From contig JBOZIK010000001.1 in assembly GCA_051453625.1 (NCBI GenBank), positions 251,455,394-251,519,393 on the forward strand: DNA of 64,000 bases. The letters run 5' to 3'. This DNA comes from Welwitschia mirabilis. Taxonomy: Eukaryota; Gnetophyta; Gnetopsida; Welwitschiales. Of the stretch, positions 1 to 10,500 are shown in pieces (position 1 is the stretch's first letter; every line of letters starts with the position of its first letter). The translations under genes and the position numbers were made by a program. Below the pieces are notes generated by a model, which did not search any database, had not been told where the DNA came from, and saw nothing but the letters and a program-made list of their open reading frames with translations.

Positions 1-364
1 ACTTTCTAGCAAAGTCAAATAAGTCTTTAAAAAGGGTTAGCCAATAAAAACCATAGTGAAGAATTTTCATTGTCATCTTTTAGCCACTAAAGTATCCACC
101 ACATACTTTATCATGTTAAAGTCTAAGAATTTCTAAGATCTCCTATTTAGGCACACATTTATGCATGATTTGGTCGTTACATCTTCTATAAAAATGGGGT
201 TTATTTCACTCATAATCATCAATCCTATGGAAAAAAAAAGATTTTTATTAGTTATAGTTTTAATGATGAGATGTTTTCATAGTAATAAAGTAGTTTACAA
301 TATCAGCATACCAAGGAGCAGGATGATTAGAAGAGATAGCATAAAGTTTTTCTATAGTAAATAG
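1..364 (-). pseudogene. Ty3/gypsy integrase N-terminal (zinc-binding) remnant
   Basis: Read on the minus strand from 364 down to 1, the sequence carries a PWYADIVNYFIT motif, which matches the linker between RNase H and integrase in plant Ty3/gypsy polyproteins. It is followed by a heavily mutated H2C2-like stretch ending in a recognisable SGFYWPT-type position (read here as SSLWFLLANPF). Several stops interrupt the frame. It continues the RNase H remnant next to it, so it belongs to the same minus-strand element, and the rest of integrase and the 3' LTR must lie before position 1. The order RT, RNase H, integrase is the Ty3/gypsy order. Confidence 0.6.
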
Positions 365-860
365 TTAGTCATCAAGAAAGGAGTTATTTATGGAAAGTTC
401 ATCATGAAAATAAAAAAGTTGAGATAAGTGATTTGTAATGCTATTATGTTTTTTAGCTTTATAGATAATGCTGAGATTAAATTCTTACATGAGAGGCATC
501 CACTTAATAAGTCTGGTACTAGAATCTTTTTTAATCATAAGATAGTGTATAATTACACAATGGGTGTAAACATTGATGTAAGAGCCAAGAAGATAATGTC
601 AAAGATGATCAAGGTAAAAGATGATGGAAAGCATTTCTCTCTCAGTAGTGGTATAGTTGGATTGGGCTTTGAACAAAGTTTTACTAAGATAGAATATAAC
701 TCTAAAACCATTTTCATATTTTTAGCTAAAAACCCCACCCACAATAATGTGGCTTGCATCATGCATAAGTTCAAAATCTTTAGTCTAATTAGGATCCATA
801 ATAATATGTTCAGAAGAAATGTTTTCCTTAAGTGTATCAAATGCAAGTTGACATGAATCA
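365..860 (-). pseudogene. Ty3/gypsy RNase H domain remnant
   Basis: The minus-strand translation shows the RNase H signature of plant Ty3/gypsy elements: AFDTLKENISSEHIIMDPN, then FELMHDAS (normally CDAS), FYLSKTLFKAQSNYTTTERE, an LGS-VYTHCVIIHYL segment (normally VYTDHAAL) and RLIKWMPLM-EFNLSI. Several catalytic acidic positions are changed and stops are present, so this is not functional. It follows the RT C-terminal part at 863-1153 and precedes the integrase remnant, as expected in a single pol gene. Confidence 0.8.
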
Positions 861-862
861 TT

Positions 863-2335
863 CTAATCAAATTTATCATCTTTTTTAAGTAATAAGTGAA
901 GAGGTTTATAGATTTTAGCATAACCATGAATAAAATAATGAAAGAAACTAGCATGAACAAAAAATGATCTAACTTGTTTGACATTGGTTAAAGGGCTAAG
1001 GTTTTTAATGATATCAACATTTGTAAGGTTCATCTTAATCCCTTCCTTTGAAATATCATCATCTGAAATGATTCTATGATTACTAAGGAGGAAACCCTTC
1101 TCCAAACAAATGTAGGCCACTCTATACATTGATTTAAGATCTTCTCTAATCATTCTATGATTTTTTCAAAGGTTTCACCAAAGATGGAGAATTCATCAAT
1201 AAAGATTTCAATAGAATCCTCTAATATGTCTAAAAACATCCCCAACCTTACTTGTTGGAAAGTTCTAAGAGCATTGTAAAGCCCAAAGGGCATTTGTCTA
1301 AAGGCAAAGATTCCAAAGGATGAGGTAAATGTTGTTTTGGCTTGGTATTTACTTACTATGTACACTTGATTAGAAGCACAATACCCATTAAGAAAAATAA
1401 TAATAGGCATGACCTTAGATTCTCCATTTTCCCTCCTTATTTGGACTACTATCAAAGGGCTTACCCACTTACTATCAAGTATAGCATATATAATCCCAAA
1501 ATCCATGAGTTNNNNNNNNNNNNNNNNNNNNNNNNNNNNNNNNNNNNNNNNNNNNNNNNNNNNNNNNNNNNNNNNNNNNNNNNNNNNNNNNNNNNNNNNN
1601 NNNNNNNNNNNNNNNNNNNNNNNNNNNNNNNNNNNNNNNNNNNNNNNNNNNNNNNNNNNNNNNNNNNNNNNNNNNNNNNNNNNNNNNNNNNNNNNNNNNN
1701 NNNNNNNNNNNNNNNNNNNNNNNNNNNNNNNNNNNNNNNNNNNNNNNNNNNNNNNNNNNNNNNNNNNNNNNNNNNNNNNNNNNNNNNNNNNNNNNNNNNN
1801 NNNNNNNNNNNNNNNNNNNNNNNNNNNNNNNNNNNNNNNNNNNNNNNNNNNNNNNNNNNNNNNNNNNNNNNNNNNNNNNNNNNNNNNNNNNNNNNNNNNN
1901 NNNNNNNNNNNNNNNNNNNNNNNNNNNNNNNNNNNNNNNNNNNNNNNNNNNNNNNNNNNNNNNNNNNNNNNNNNNNNNNNNNNNNNNNNNNNNNNNNNNN
2001 NNNNNNNNNNNNNNNNNNNNNNNNNNNNNNNNNNNNNNNNNNNNNNNNNNNNNNNNNNNNNNNNNNNNNNNNNNNNNNNNNNNNNNNNNNNNNNNNNNNN
2101 NNNNNNNNNNNNNNNNNNNNNNNNNNNNNNNNNNNNNNNNNNNNNNNNNNNNNNNNNNNNNNNNNNNNNNNNNNNCCACTTACTATCAAGTATAGCATAT
2201 ATACTCCCAAAATCCATGAGTTTAATAATTTTATCTTTAACTATTTATTTAAGATCTGGGTTGAGCCTTCTTTAGGGTTGCCTAATAGGTTTAGCATTAT
2301 CCTCAAGGTAAATTTTGTATTATATAATGGAAATA
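863..2335 (-). pseudogene. Ty3/gypsy reverse transcriptase remnant, split by an N gap
   Basis: Minus-strand frames carry most of a Ty3/gypsy RT. The N-terminal part around 2330-2180 reads RRLNPDLK...KLMDFGSIYAILDSKWVSP. The palm follows as FLNGYCASNQVYI, KTTFTSSFGIFAFRQMPFGL and FIDEFSIFG, which stands where the YxDD-type F(M)DDFS motif belongs; one catalytic Asp has become Glu. The C-terminal connection, MNLTNVDIIKNLSPLTNVKQVRSFF, is in another frame at 863-1153. The gap at 1512-2175 interrupts the gene, but its flanks repeat the same 47 bp, so little real sequence may be missing. Frameshifts and stops make it a pseudogene. Confidence 0.85.
1512..2175. other. Assembly gap (664 N) with duplicated 47-bp flanks
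   Basis: The 47 bases ending at 1511 recur at 2176-2222 with one mismatch. Both copies encode the same RT residues, DSKWV on the minus strand. This looks like two overlapping contigs joined with an arbitrary gap rather than real missing sequence. Confidence 0.8.
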
Positions 2336-2618
2336 GGGATGGCAACTAAGTCTTTATAAGTCCAAGAGAAGGCATATTCTTTAGAAGTTAAGGTGAGATC
2401 AATTTGGATTCTTGTTAAGGAGTAAGAAAGTCACTTATTATTAGAGGTGTCTTTGGGTTATCAAATAGAAAAATGTATTTTAGACTTTTAGGCAATTCCT
2501 TAAGTTCTAGGTTGGGATTTTAAGCTCTCATCCCATTTGTCATGAGGATGATATACATGGAATGATACTTTGTAAATAGGTTTTCTAGTGATTAAACATG
2601 TTGATTTTCATTGAAAGA

Positions 2619-3388
2619 NNNNNNNNNNNNNNNNNNNNNNNNNNNNNNNNNNNNNNNNNNNNNNNNNNNNNNNNNNNNNNNNNNNNNNNNNNNNNNNNNN
2701 NNNNNNNNNNNNNNNNNNNNNNNNNNNNNNNNNNNNNNNNNNNNNNNNNNNNNNNNNNNNNNNNNNNNNNNNNNNNNNNNNNNNNNNNNNNNNNNNNNNN
2801 NNNNNNNNNNNNNNNNNNNNNNNNNNNNNNNNNNNNNNNNNNNNNNNNNNNNNNNNNNNNNNNNNNNNNNNNNNNNNNNNNNNNNNNNNNNNNNNNNNNN
2901 NNNNNNNNNNNNNNNNNNNNNNNNNNNNNNNNNNNNNNNNNNNNNNNNNNNNNNNNNNNNNNNNNNNNNNNNNNNNNNNNNNNNNNNNNNNNNNNNNNNN
3001 NNNNNNNNNNNNNNNNNNNNNNNNNNNNNNNNNNNNNNNNNNNNNNNNNNNNNNNNNNNNNNNNNNNNNNNNNNNNNNNNNNNNNNNNNNNNNNNNNNNN
3101 NNNNNNNNNNNNNNNNNNNNNNNNNNNNNNNNNNNNNNNNNNNNNNNNNNNNNNNNNNNNNNNNNNNNNNNNNNNNNNNNNNNNNNNNNNNNNNNNNNNN
3201 NNNNNNNNNNNNNNNNNNNNNNNNNNNNNNNNNNNNNNNNNNNNNNNNNNNNNNNNNNNNNNNNNNNNNNNNNNNNNNNNNNNNNNNNNNNNNNNNNNNN
3301 NNNNNNNNNNNNNNNNNNNNNNNNNNNNNNNNNNNNNNNNNNNNNNNNNNNNNNNNNNNNNNNNNNNNNNNNNNNNNNNNNNNNNNNN
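2619..3388. other. Assembly gap (770 N)
   Basis: Run of N between the protease-side and RT-side parts of the Ty3/gypsy element. No repeated flank was noticed, so genuine pol sequence (protease to RT linker) may be missing here. Confidence 0.9.
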
Positions 3389-3990
3389 TTATAATGATTT
3401 CTTAAATAAAGTATTAGCTAATTCTAAGATAATTCATATAGATTCTACTCTATTTTCTAACCCAAGTCTTTTACATATGTGAAGAGGCATGATGTTGATA
3501 CTAGATCCTATTTTCTAATCTAAGTCTTTTGTTTTCTTCTAAAGTGACACTCACAGTTACTGCTCTAGGATCTTTGAATTTAGAACACTTTTTCATGACT
3601 AAGTTGGAAATAGATTGAGCAAGAAAAACTTTGCTAGGAATGGTACATTTTTTCACTTTTTACTAAGTCTTTCCACATCATAGAATATTTAGGATTTTAT
3701 TACAAGAGTTTTCAAAAAGATAAGTTGATGTTTACTTCTTGCATCAAGGTTTTCGAATGCTCATCAAAGGTAGGATTTATGTTTAACCTATCAAGCTGAG
3801 GAGTAGATGGTTTGTTTCCTTTATCTTCTTGTGAAGAATTTTTAGTGGAGGTTTTAGCATGTGATGTTAATGGCAAGTTATATAGGTCCAAAATTTCTAC
3901 ATCATCTTCCTCATTACTTTTTTCCATTGTTTTATCATGGGTAGGAGATGTTTTATCATTTTCACTTCTTATTATTACCTTCAAAACTCT
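3389..3990 (-). pseudogene. Ty3/gypsy gag C-terminus and protease region remnant
   Basis: On the minus strand 3712-3984 is a 90-residue open stretch rich in Asp, Glu, Ser and Thr (KSNEEDDVEILDLYNLP), typical of the low-complexity gag-protease linker. Below it, from about 3640 to 3530, the frame reads CSKFKDPRAVTVSVTL, matching the KLKDPGSFTIPCTIG motif that opens the protease of plant Ty3/gypsy elements of the Athila/Tat kind. The protease active site (DLGAS) falls in or next to the gap at 2619-3388 and cannot be seen. Confidence 0.65.
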
Positions 3991-3999
3991 CTTAACTTC

Positions 4000-5288
4000 T
4001 TTTAAGTTATGTAAAGGTTGAGATGTAAGAGATCTTTGTGGTCTTCAATTTGCAAGCATCATTTACTAAAGCACATTTACTAAGTTTTCAATATTACTGT
4101 TAGCCTTTTCAATATTTTGTTGGTCTTTTCTTGCATCTTTTTTAATTTCTTCTATGGAATCTTTAAGTGTATCATTTTGATTTGGTTGAAAATTGAAGTT
4201 ATTTGGTCAGAAGTTTGAATTCTTTAATCTATTCTCAAAAGGCTTTCATTACACTTTTCCACTTAATTTTTATTGAAATTGTGGTTCTCTTTTGAAGTTA
4301 GGTATTCTTTAGTTGAATGCACAAACTTCCTTAAACATCTTCTCTTTATAAGTTCATAACAAGAAATACTCTTTAGTTGGATGAAAGTTGTCTTCATAAA
4401 TTTCACAAGTTGAGATTATGTTTTCATCTTTTAATAACCATAAATCAACTATTAATTAAGTTTAATTCTATAAAGTGATAGTGAAATCCTTAATTAAATT
4501 ATTTGAGTCAACTCTATCTTCTTCCTTATCATGTTTAACCTTCTTTTAAATCTTTTATGATTTCAGCTACAATTCAATTTTCTTAGTGGGTTTAGGCCAA
4601 GCTTGACTTATCTCTACTAAGTCTTCCAATACACTCCATGCATCTTATAAGACTAAGTTCAACAAGTTTCCACCACAAGAAAAGTCTATAAGTTGTTTAG
4701 TCTAACTATTCAATTCATTGTAGAAATAATCAACTAGTTCTTCTTTATAGAATTCATTAATAGGATTGGAATGATTAGATATAATAAAACATTCATAAGC
4801 CATATCATAATCCTCTGAGGTTGTTGTTGAAAATTCATAACTTCCTTTCTTATTTTTCTCATAGAACTTTCACTCAAAAATCTGTTGATAAAAACTTTTT
4901 GCACTTGACTCTATGTTTTAAGACTCTTATATGGAATAGTTTTAAGCCAAACTTTTTCTCTTTCTATAAGTGTGACTAAAAAATTAATCATATAATTATG
5001 ATCAGTAATATATTTCTTTCTATTTCCTAAGGTAAACACAAGTTGTTCAATATCAGCTAGATGTTGAAAAAGGTCTTCTTCAGGTTCCCCCAAAAAAGTT
5101 GGATAGGTACTCAAATTTCTTAATTCTACATCATCATAAAGAGGTAAATCGAAGGGATGTTGGATTTCACATTTTTTATTAGTAATTAAATCTCTAAGAG
5201 TAATTTTTGCATTTGAAATAAAAGTTTGTATTACAATTGGCACATTAGACAAAGAAACTTGCTTTTGTTTTTGTGATGATTTCAACAT
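4000..5288 (-). pseudogene. Ty3/gypsy gag remnant
   Basis: The best open part is 4911-5288 on the minus strand, 125 codons starting MLKSSQKQKQ. It includes NLSTYPTFLGEPEEDLFQHL and a WLKTIPYKSL segment, corresponding to the gag capsid core (YPTFHG-EDP...L and W-...). The frame continues below 4911 with stops through a VFINRFLSESSMRKIRKE region (normally FLxKYFP) and a DLVLEDAWSVLEDL-like region that matches the gag C-terminal domain of plant Ty3/gypsy elements. Its place between the primer site (5960-5976) and protease agrees with gag. Confidence 0.75.
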
Positions 5289-5959
5289 ATTTGAAGAAGA
5301 AATAACACGATCTACTTCTATGCTATAATTTTCTTTTGCAAAATTTGATTCTAAAACAATAATAGCAAAAAAATCTTTTTCTTCAATTCTTGGAATTTAC
5401 ATACTTGGGGTGTACAAACTTGGATTTTGCTTAAAGTCGAATAATCCTTCCCTGATATTTTCTTCAATCAAGTTTTTCACTCTCTAATATTTCATCTTTC
5501 TACTAGAATTCATCATGTTCTTGCATACTCAAATAGCAAACAAAAAAAAATAAAATATTAGACAACTGACTATCATCCACTTCATTGTGAGAACGACAGA
5601 AGGGATGATGATCACAATAGTAAGAAACTAAACTCAAATAAAAGTTATCAAAAGTAAAAAACTAGACTGTCATCCAAGCTAACATGGGGATGACAGAAAA
5701 GACAATAGTATCTTTATTACTAATCTATAGACATAAAGAAAAATTACAAAAAGGAGAATAAATTTTAAAATTTAATACTATCATGCCCAATGTCATGAGG
5801 ACGATAAAGAGGACGACAGAGCTCCCTAAAGCCAAAGAAAATAAAAATTACTAAAAATAAACCTAATTAAAAATACAATAATATTTCAAATAAATAATCT
5901 AAGCAGAAATTCTAGGTACTTACCTAGATAGTGACAATCCTCTAGCTCTTTGCGACCTT

Positions 5960-5976
5960 CCCCAGCAATAGCACTA
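5960..5976 (-). promoter_or_regulatory. Degenerate primer-binding site of the Ty3/gypsy element
   Basis: On the minus strand this reads TAGTGCTATTGCTGGGG, a mutated form of the plant Ty3/gypsy primer site TGGCGCCGTTGCCGGGG, and is followed by AAGGTCG as in intact elements. It lies three bases inside the LTR end at 5980. The primer type is the one usually given as tRNA-Asp for Athila-like elements; this is family knowledge, not something the sequence proves. Confidence 0.65.
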
Positions 5977-6505
5977 AAATGTTACTATGTGAATTATGCA
6001 ATCTTTAAGTCCTTTAGACAAAAGCTATAAATCATAATGCTTACAGAAAGCACATATTAGTATAGACAAGAATTAATCTAAATATTGTAATCCTTTGAAG
6101 GTACTAGGCTAGAAGTTAGATAAGTGATTTTCAAAAGTATTTTTGATATTTTCTATTTCAGTAAATGAAGTAAACAAATATGAAAATACAATGAAATGAT
6201 GAATGAAGGTGAAGTGTAAGGGATGAAAATGGAAATGAGATGGATTCTATTTGAACTCAAATCCTCCTATTACAAAAAATATTTTTGTATAACTTAGATC
6301 AACTAGAAAGAGTTCTATTACTTATTTCTAGCTAACATAAACTATAAGGATTGCCAAATAGAGTATGGATAATGCAATATGAAATTTGAAATGAAATAGC
6401 AATGCAAATCTAAACTAATGAAATCAACCTTAACAAAGGTTGTCCTTATGATCTAAATAAACTATAGAACTATCACTAAACTATAATTAAATTAAAATAT
6501 AAGGG

Positions 6506-6582
6506 TGTTGCGACGCCAACTTAAGTGTATTTGATAGTGTATTTTGAGTTGTTTTGTAGATAAACTAATAGATAAATGCTCA
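6506..6582 (+). repeat. LTR 5' end of the same family, inverted, inside the 5' LTR
   Basis: From 6506 the plus strand reads TGTTGCGACGCCAACTTAAG and continues in parallel with the start of the host LTR (TGTTGCAACGCCAATTTG on the minus strand): both share a TTTGAT-GT-TATTTTGAGT block. It is therefore the start of a related LTR in the opposite orientation, cut off by the gap at 6583. After the gap the host LTR resumes without the insertion. Confidence 0.65.
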
Positions 6583-6682
6583 NNNNNNNNNNNNNNNNNN
6601 NNNNNNNNNNNNNNNNNNNNNNNNNNNNNNNNNNNNNNNNNNNNNNNNNNNNNNNNNNNNNNNNNNNNNNNNNNNNNNNNNN
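6583..6682. other. Assembly gap (100 N) with duplicated 86-bp flank
   Basis: The 86 bases at 6405-6490 recur at 6683-6768 with one mismatch. The round gap size and repeated flank point to two overlapping contigs. Confidence 0.8.
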
Positions 6683-7535
6683 CAAATCTAAACTAATGAA
6701 ATCAACCTTAACAAAGGTTGTCCTTATGATCTAAATAAACTATAGAACTATCACTAAGCTATAATTAACTTAAATCATAAAGGACATAAACATAATTATA
6801 GTGAAAAGAGTAATTGAATTGATCATAAAACTTTTACACCCACTTACAACAAAGTGGCAGCACTGCAATGGAGAATACTCAGTCCAACGCCAAGGTAAAC
6901 TCCTCTCTATAGCTATCAAATGGATCTCTTATCCTTTAATCTTCCATCACAATAAAATCGCATATAAAAGATGGAAAAAGAGGTGAAGGAAAGGGAGGGT
7001 ATTTATAGGTTTACATTGAAGTTCTAGAAGCTCAATCCTAGAAGTTGGAGAAAAAACCCTAGAAGTTGTAGAAGAAACCCTAGTAGCCCATATGGATCGC
7101 ATGACCCTATTACAAAAATAATTCTTTTCATCCATAGAAAATAGTTGTCATCCTAAGAGTTGTAGGGATGATAATGGTAACATTACTCTATGTCAAAAGG
7201 TGGTACATTAACTTTAATCCCTACAGTTAACTCTCTAGAATCCATCCCTGTTAGCAGCACTATCGTCCTACCTGGGGTGGGGACAACATAGGGAACAACA
7301 GGCTTCTTCAACTTCTAACTCTAAGATAAATCAACCTTCTATATGGTAAATCCTTCCTTCAAAGTATGAAGTATCAAAACAAGCTGAGATACCTCCAAAT
7401 ATGCTAAGAATCACATGTTTTAATGATCATCCTATTCATTCTCCATAATCATTAGAATTACATCCAAACCTATATAAATGTCCTGCAAAAGCACTCAAAA
7501 TAAACCATCAAATCTTACAAATTGGCGTTGCAACA

Positions 7536-10500
7536 TTTAACAATTAGCTACCACTATTATTCTCATGCTATATGCAAATTACAATTTCTGAATAAAATAG
7601 AACAATGTACTTGAGTCATATGCTTTTATGAGTAATAAAAACATATATGGATCATACCTCTTTGATATAGTTCTTTGTCTACATGGTTTTTTAATCTATC
7701 TTTTCTCATGAGGGTGCTTTAACAATGGATATTGGGAAGTTATCTTATTATTTCTCTTCTATAATATTTTATTTGTTTAGTTTAATAGAATATCAATTTT
7801 CAAATTGCCTTCTTTAATTTTATTATAATATTAATAAAAATTAGTAAAGTTTTCTTTTAAATGTTACACATCTTACGTATATAATTCCCTGACCTTTTAT
7901 ATATCATAACCTATAACTTTTAATTCCATGTTCAAAGTTAAGAAAGAATTAAACTTAGAATAAAGATAACTAAAAATAAAAAAAGCAAGTAGAACACTTA
8001 AAAAGCTTTAAGTGATTTAAAATTATAATTCTTCTTGTCTAAACCTATTTTGGCGTTCTTTCTTTAATACAATATATGGAGATTGATTAATTAGATAGCA
8101 TCTATTCATGCAAGCTTCTCCTCAAAATTTTTTATTTTAATTTGCATTCTTAAGTAAGTAGTGAATATGAATCATTCATCCATTTTAGTGCATCATTCTA
8201 TTCTTTTATGCTCTAATAGAAAACTACCTATAAATTCTACATGTTTAGTGAGCGATAATATCTTTAAATAAATATTAAAACAAATAATCAAGTAAAACAT
8301 AACTAAAATCCTTTTTATGGCTCATGTTTCCAAAATCTTTATAATAATGTTCCTTCTTCATTACTTTTATTTTAATTACATCTAAACAAATGTAGACTTC
8401 AAATGGCATAGTTACATAGTTGTAATTATTATTAGAAAAAGATAGTTCTATTGTAAAAAAAAAAAAGCAAAAAGATATAATTCTTAATAAAATAAAATAA
8501 TTATTAAAAAACCTTAAGTATAAGTCTAAGACATGGGCTAGAGGTAGATAAGAATCTGCAATTTTAACCATAACAAAGAAGATTAATTTTTTAATTACTC
8601 CTAGAAAAGATCACTCAACAACTTATGGGGAAGTCTAATGAAGCTAAGATTTTCCTAAGCCAACAACTCTTATTCTTTCTTAGGAGATTATACAACACTA
8701 TTTTGATGATCAATAAAAAATTGCAAAATTATTTTCCATTGCTACATTGTATCTTTTTTTAATTTTTTAGAAGACAAAGTTTGAATTATCATAAGTGATA
8801 TTAGAGTCTAATAATTATTCTTAGAATAAAGATGAAACAAACTTCATTATCATAAAGAGTAATAAGAAAAGTAATATGATACAACAATATGAAGGAAGAA
8901 ACATATATAGAGTAAAACAAATTTTATGGAGTAGCCATCCTATGTGATTAAACAAAAAAAAGTATGTTTTTCCTAATTTATGATGAATTTTTTTAAGTAT
9001 CATCCTAGTCCTTTTTGGAACTATGCTATTGAAGGAATTTTCCATAAGTATATAGTTTAAGAGATTAAATCTACTATTATTATTAATAAGATAACTTCTA
9101 ATAATGCTCTTACTATACTATTTTTAAAAACATGTTAATATGATCTTGATTATTTTCTATAGGTGAGACATAAAAATTTGTTTTCCATGGTAAAAAGAAC
9201 AAAAGTTCTCTTTCACAAGAATTTATACATCTATATGTTTTCTTAGCTTAAAAGGTTTACTTGATGCTCTAATGTGATAATTTCTTAATTTATCTTTTTA
9301 TTAGTAAGACACATATTAGATGTAATAGTTTACAAAAAGGAAAATTCAATGCTTAACAAAAAGAAGAGAAGAAAATAGATAGAATGAAATGACATTTCAA
9401 AGAAAGATAACAGCATGGATTGACATTGTGTTTATGTTAAAATTTAAAAATTAGATAATAAAAAATTAAAAGTAGATAACATGTTAGCTTCCTTCAAACC
9501 GAAAACTAGATGATGTTTACTAGGTTAATACATGAATAGTATTAAAGATTAATATTAAATAGTTATAACTCTTTATTAATTAATTCTTAAAAAATTAGGT
9601 AAGAACATATCATTCACTAAAAGAAAAGGTTAATAATAATTCTTATTTATAATGTCTTCATAAATATTATAGAGTATCTTATCATTATATAGGGTTTTGC
9701 CAAGTTTAAAGTTACTCTTAATGCATAAATTACCCTTTTAAAGCTTAAGGTTATATGTAGTTTTTAATTTGAAAAAAATGAAAAGAAAGAAAAGATTTGA
9801 ACATGTTAAAATTAAAGATACTAGTACAGTAAGGGTTTCTTAATCATGAGAGGTCCATCAACTTTTTAATAAGTCTTCATAATGGGACTTGGATTCTTAA
9901 GAACTATCCTATTTCTAGTGTTTTATTATTTGAAGATGGAATAATTTAATTTTATTTTAACTTTATAGATAATGAAAACACTTAGGAAATGATTCAAGTC
10001 TTCACAAGAATTCATTCAAAATAAAGAGAAAACAAAAATTGTGATAAGACCATGTTATATTTTAGAAAATAATTCATCCTAATTATTGAGTAAAATGAAG
10101 GAGTGGAATCCTTAAGAAAATGGTCAAGTCATCTAAAGTTTCTTGAATTGATGCTTTCATAAAACCTATGACATGTAAATATAGTATTTTCATAAGTGAC
10201 ATAAGGACCTTGTGAGGATCATGAAAAACTTTAATTGGTGCAAACTCCTTTTACATTTATAATGCAAAGGAGAAAAAAAAAGAAAAAAGAAAGAAAGAAA
10301 GAGTAGAAAAATAAACAAAGATTTTGTTAAAAACAAGACCCAAAAGTATAGTTTCATAAGTAAGAATCATTAGGTCTTTATTAATTTTTAGTATCAATCA
10401 ATTGAGAAATGGTACCTATAAGTAAGTCTTTAAGAAATTTGAACATTTTTATTCTAAACAAGGTAATAGCTATATTATACACAATGTTATAGTATTTTAA

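Larger units (their letters stand above)
5980..7535 (-). repeat. 5' LTR of the Ty3/gypsy element
   Basis: On the minus strand the LTR starts TGTTGCAACGCC (plus-strand end 7535) and ends CACATAGTAACA (plus-strand start 5980), directly outside the primer site. It includes a 100-N gap and an 86-bp sequence present on both sides of that gap, so its true length is shorter than shown. The interior is non-coding. The 3' LTR is outside the window, so a target duplication cannot be tested. Confidence 0.7.

Noticed and set aside
161-860. Plus-strand ORFs at 161-364 and 428-856
   Set aside because: The minus strand here encodes the Ty3/gypsy RNase H and integrase remnant; the plus-strand ORFs have no motif.
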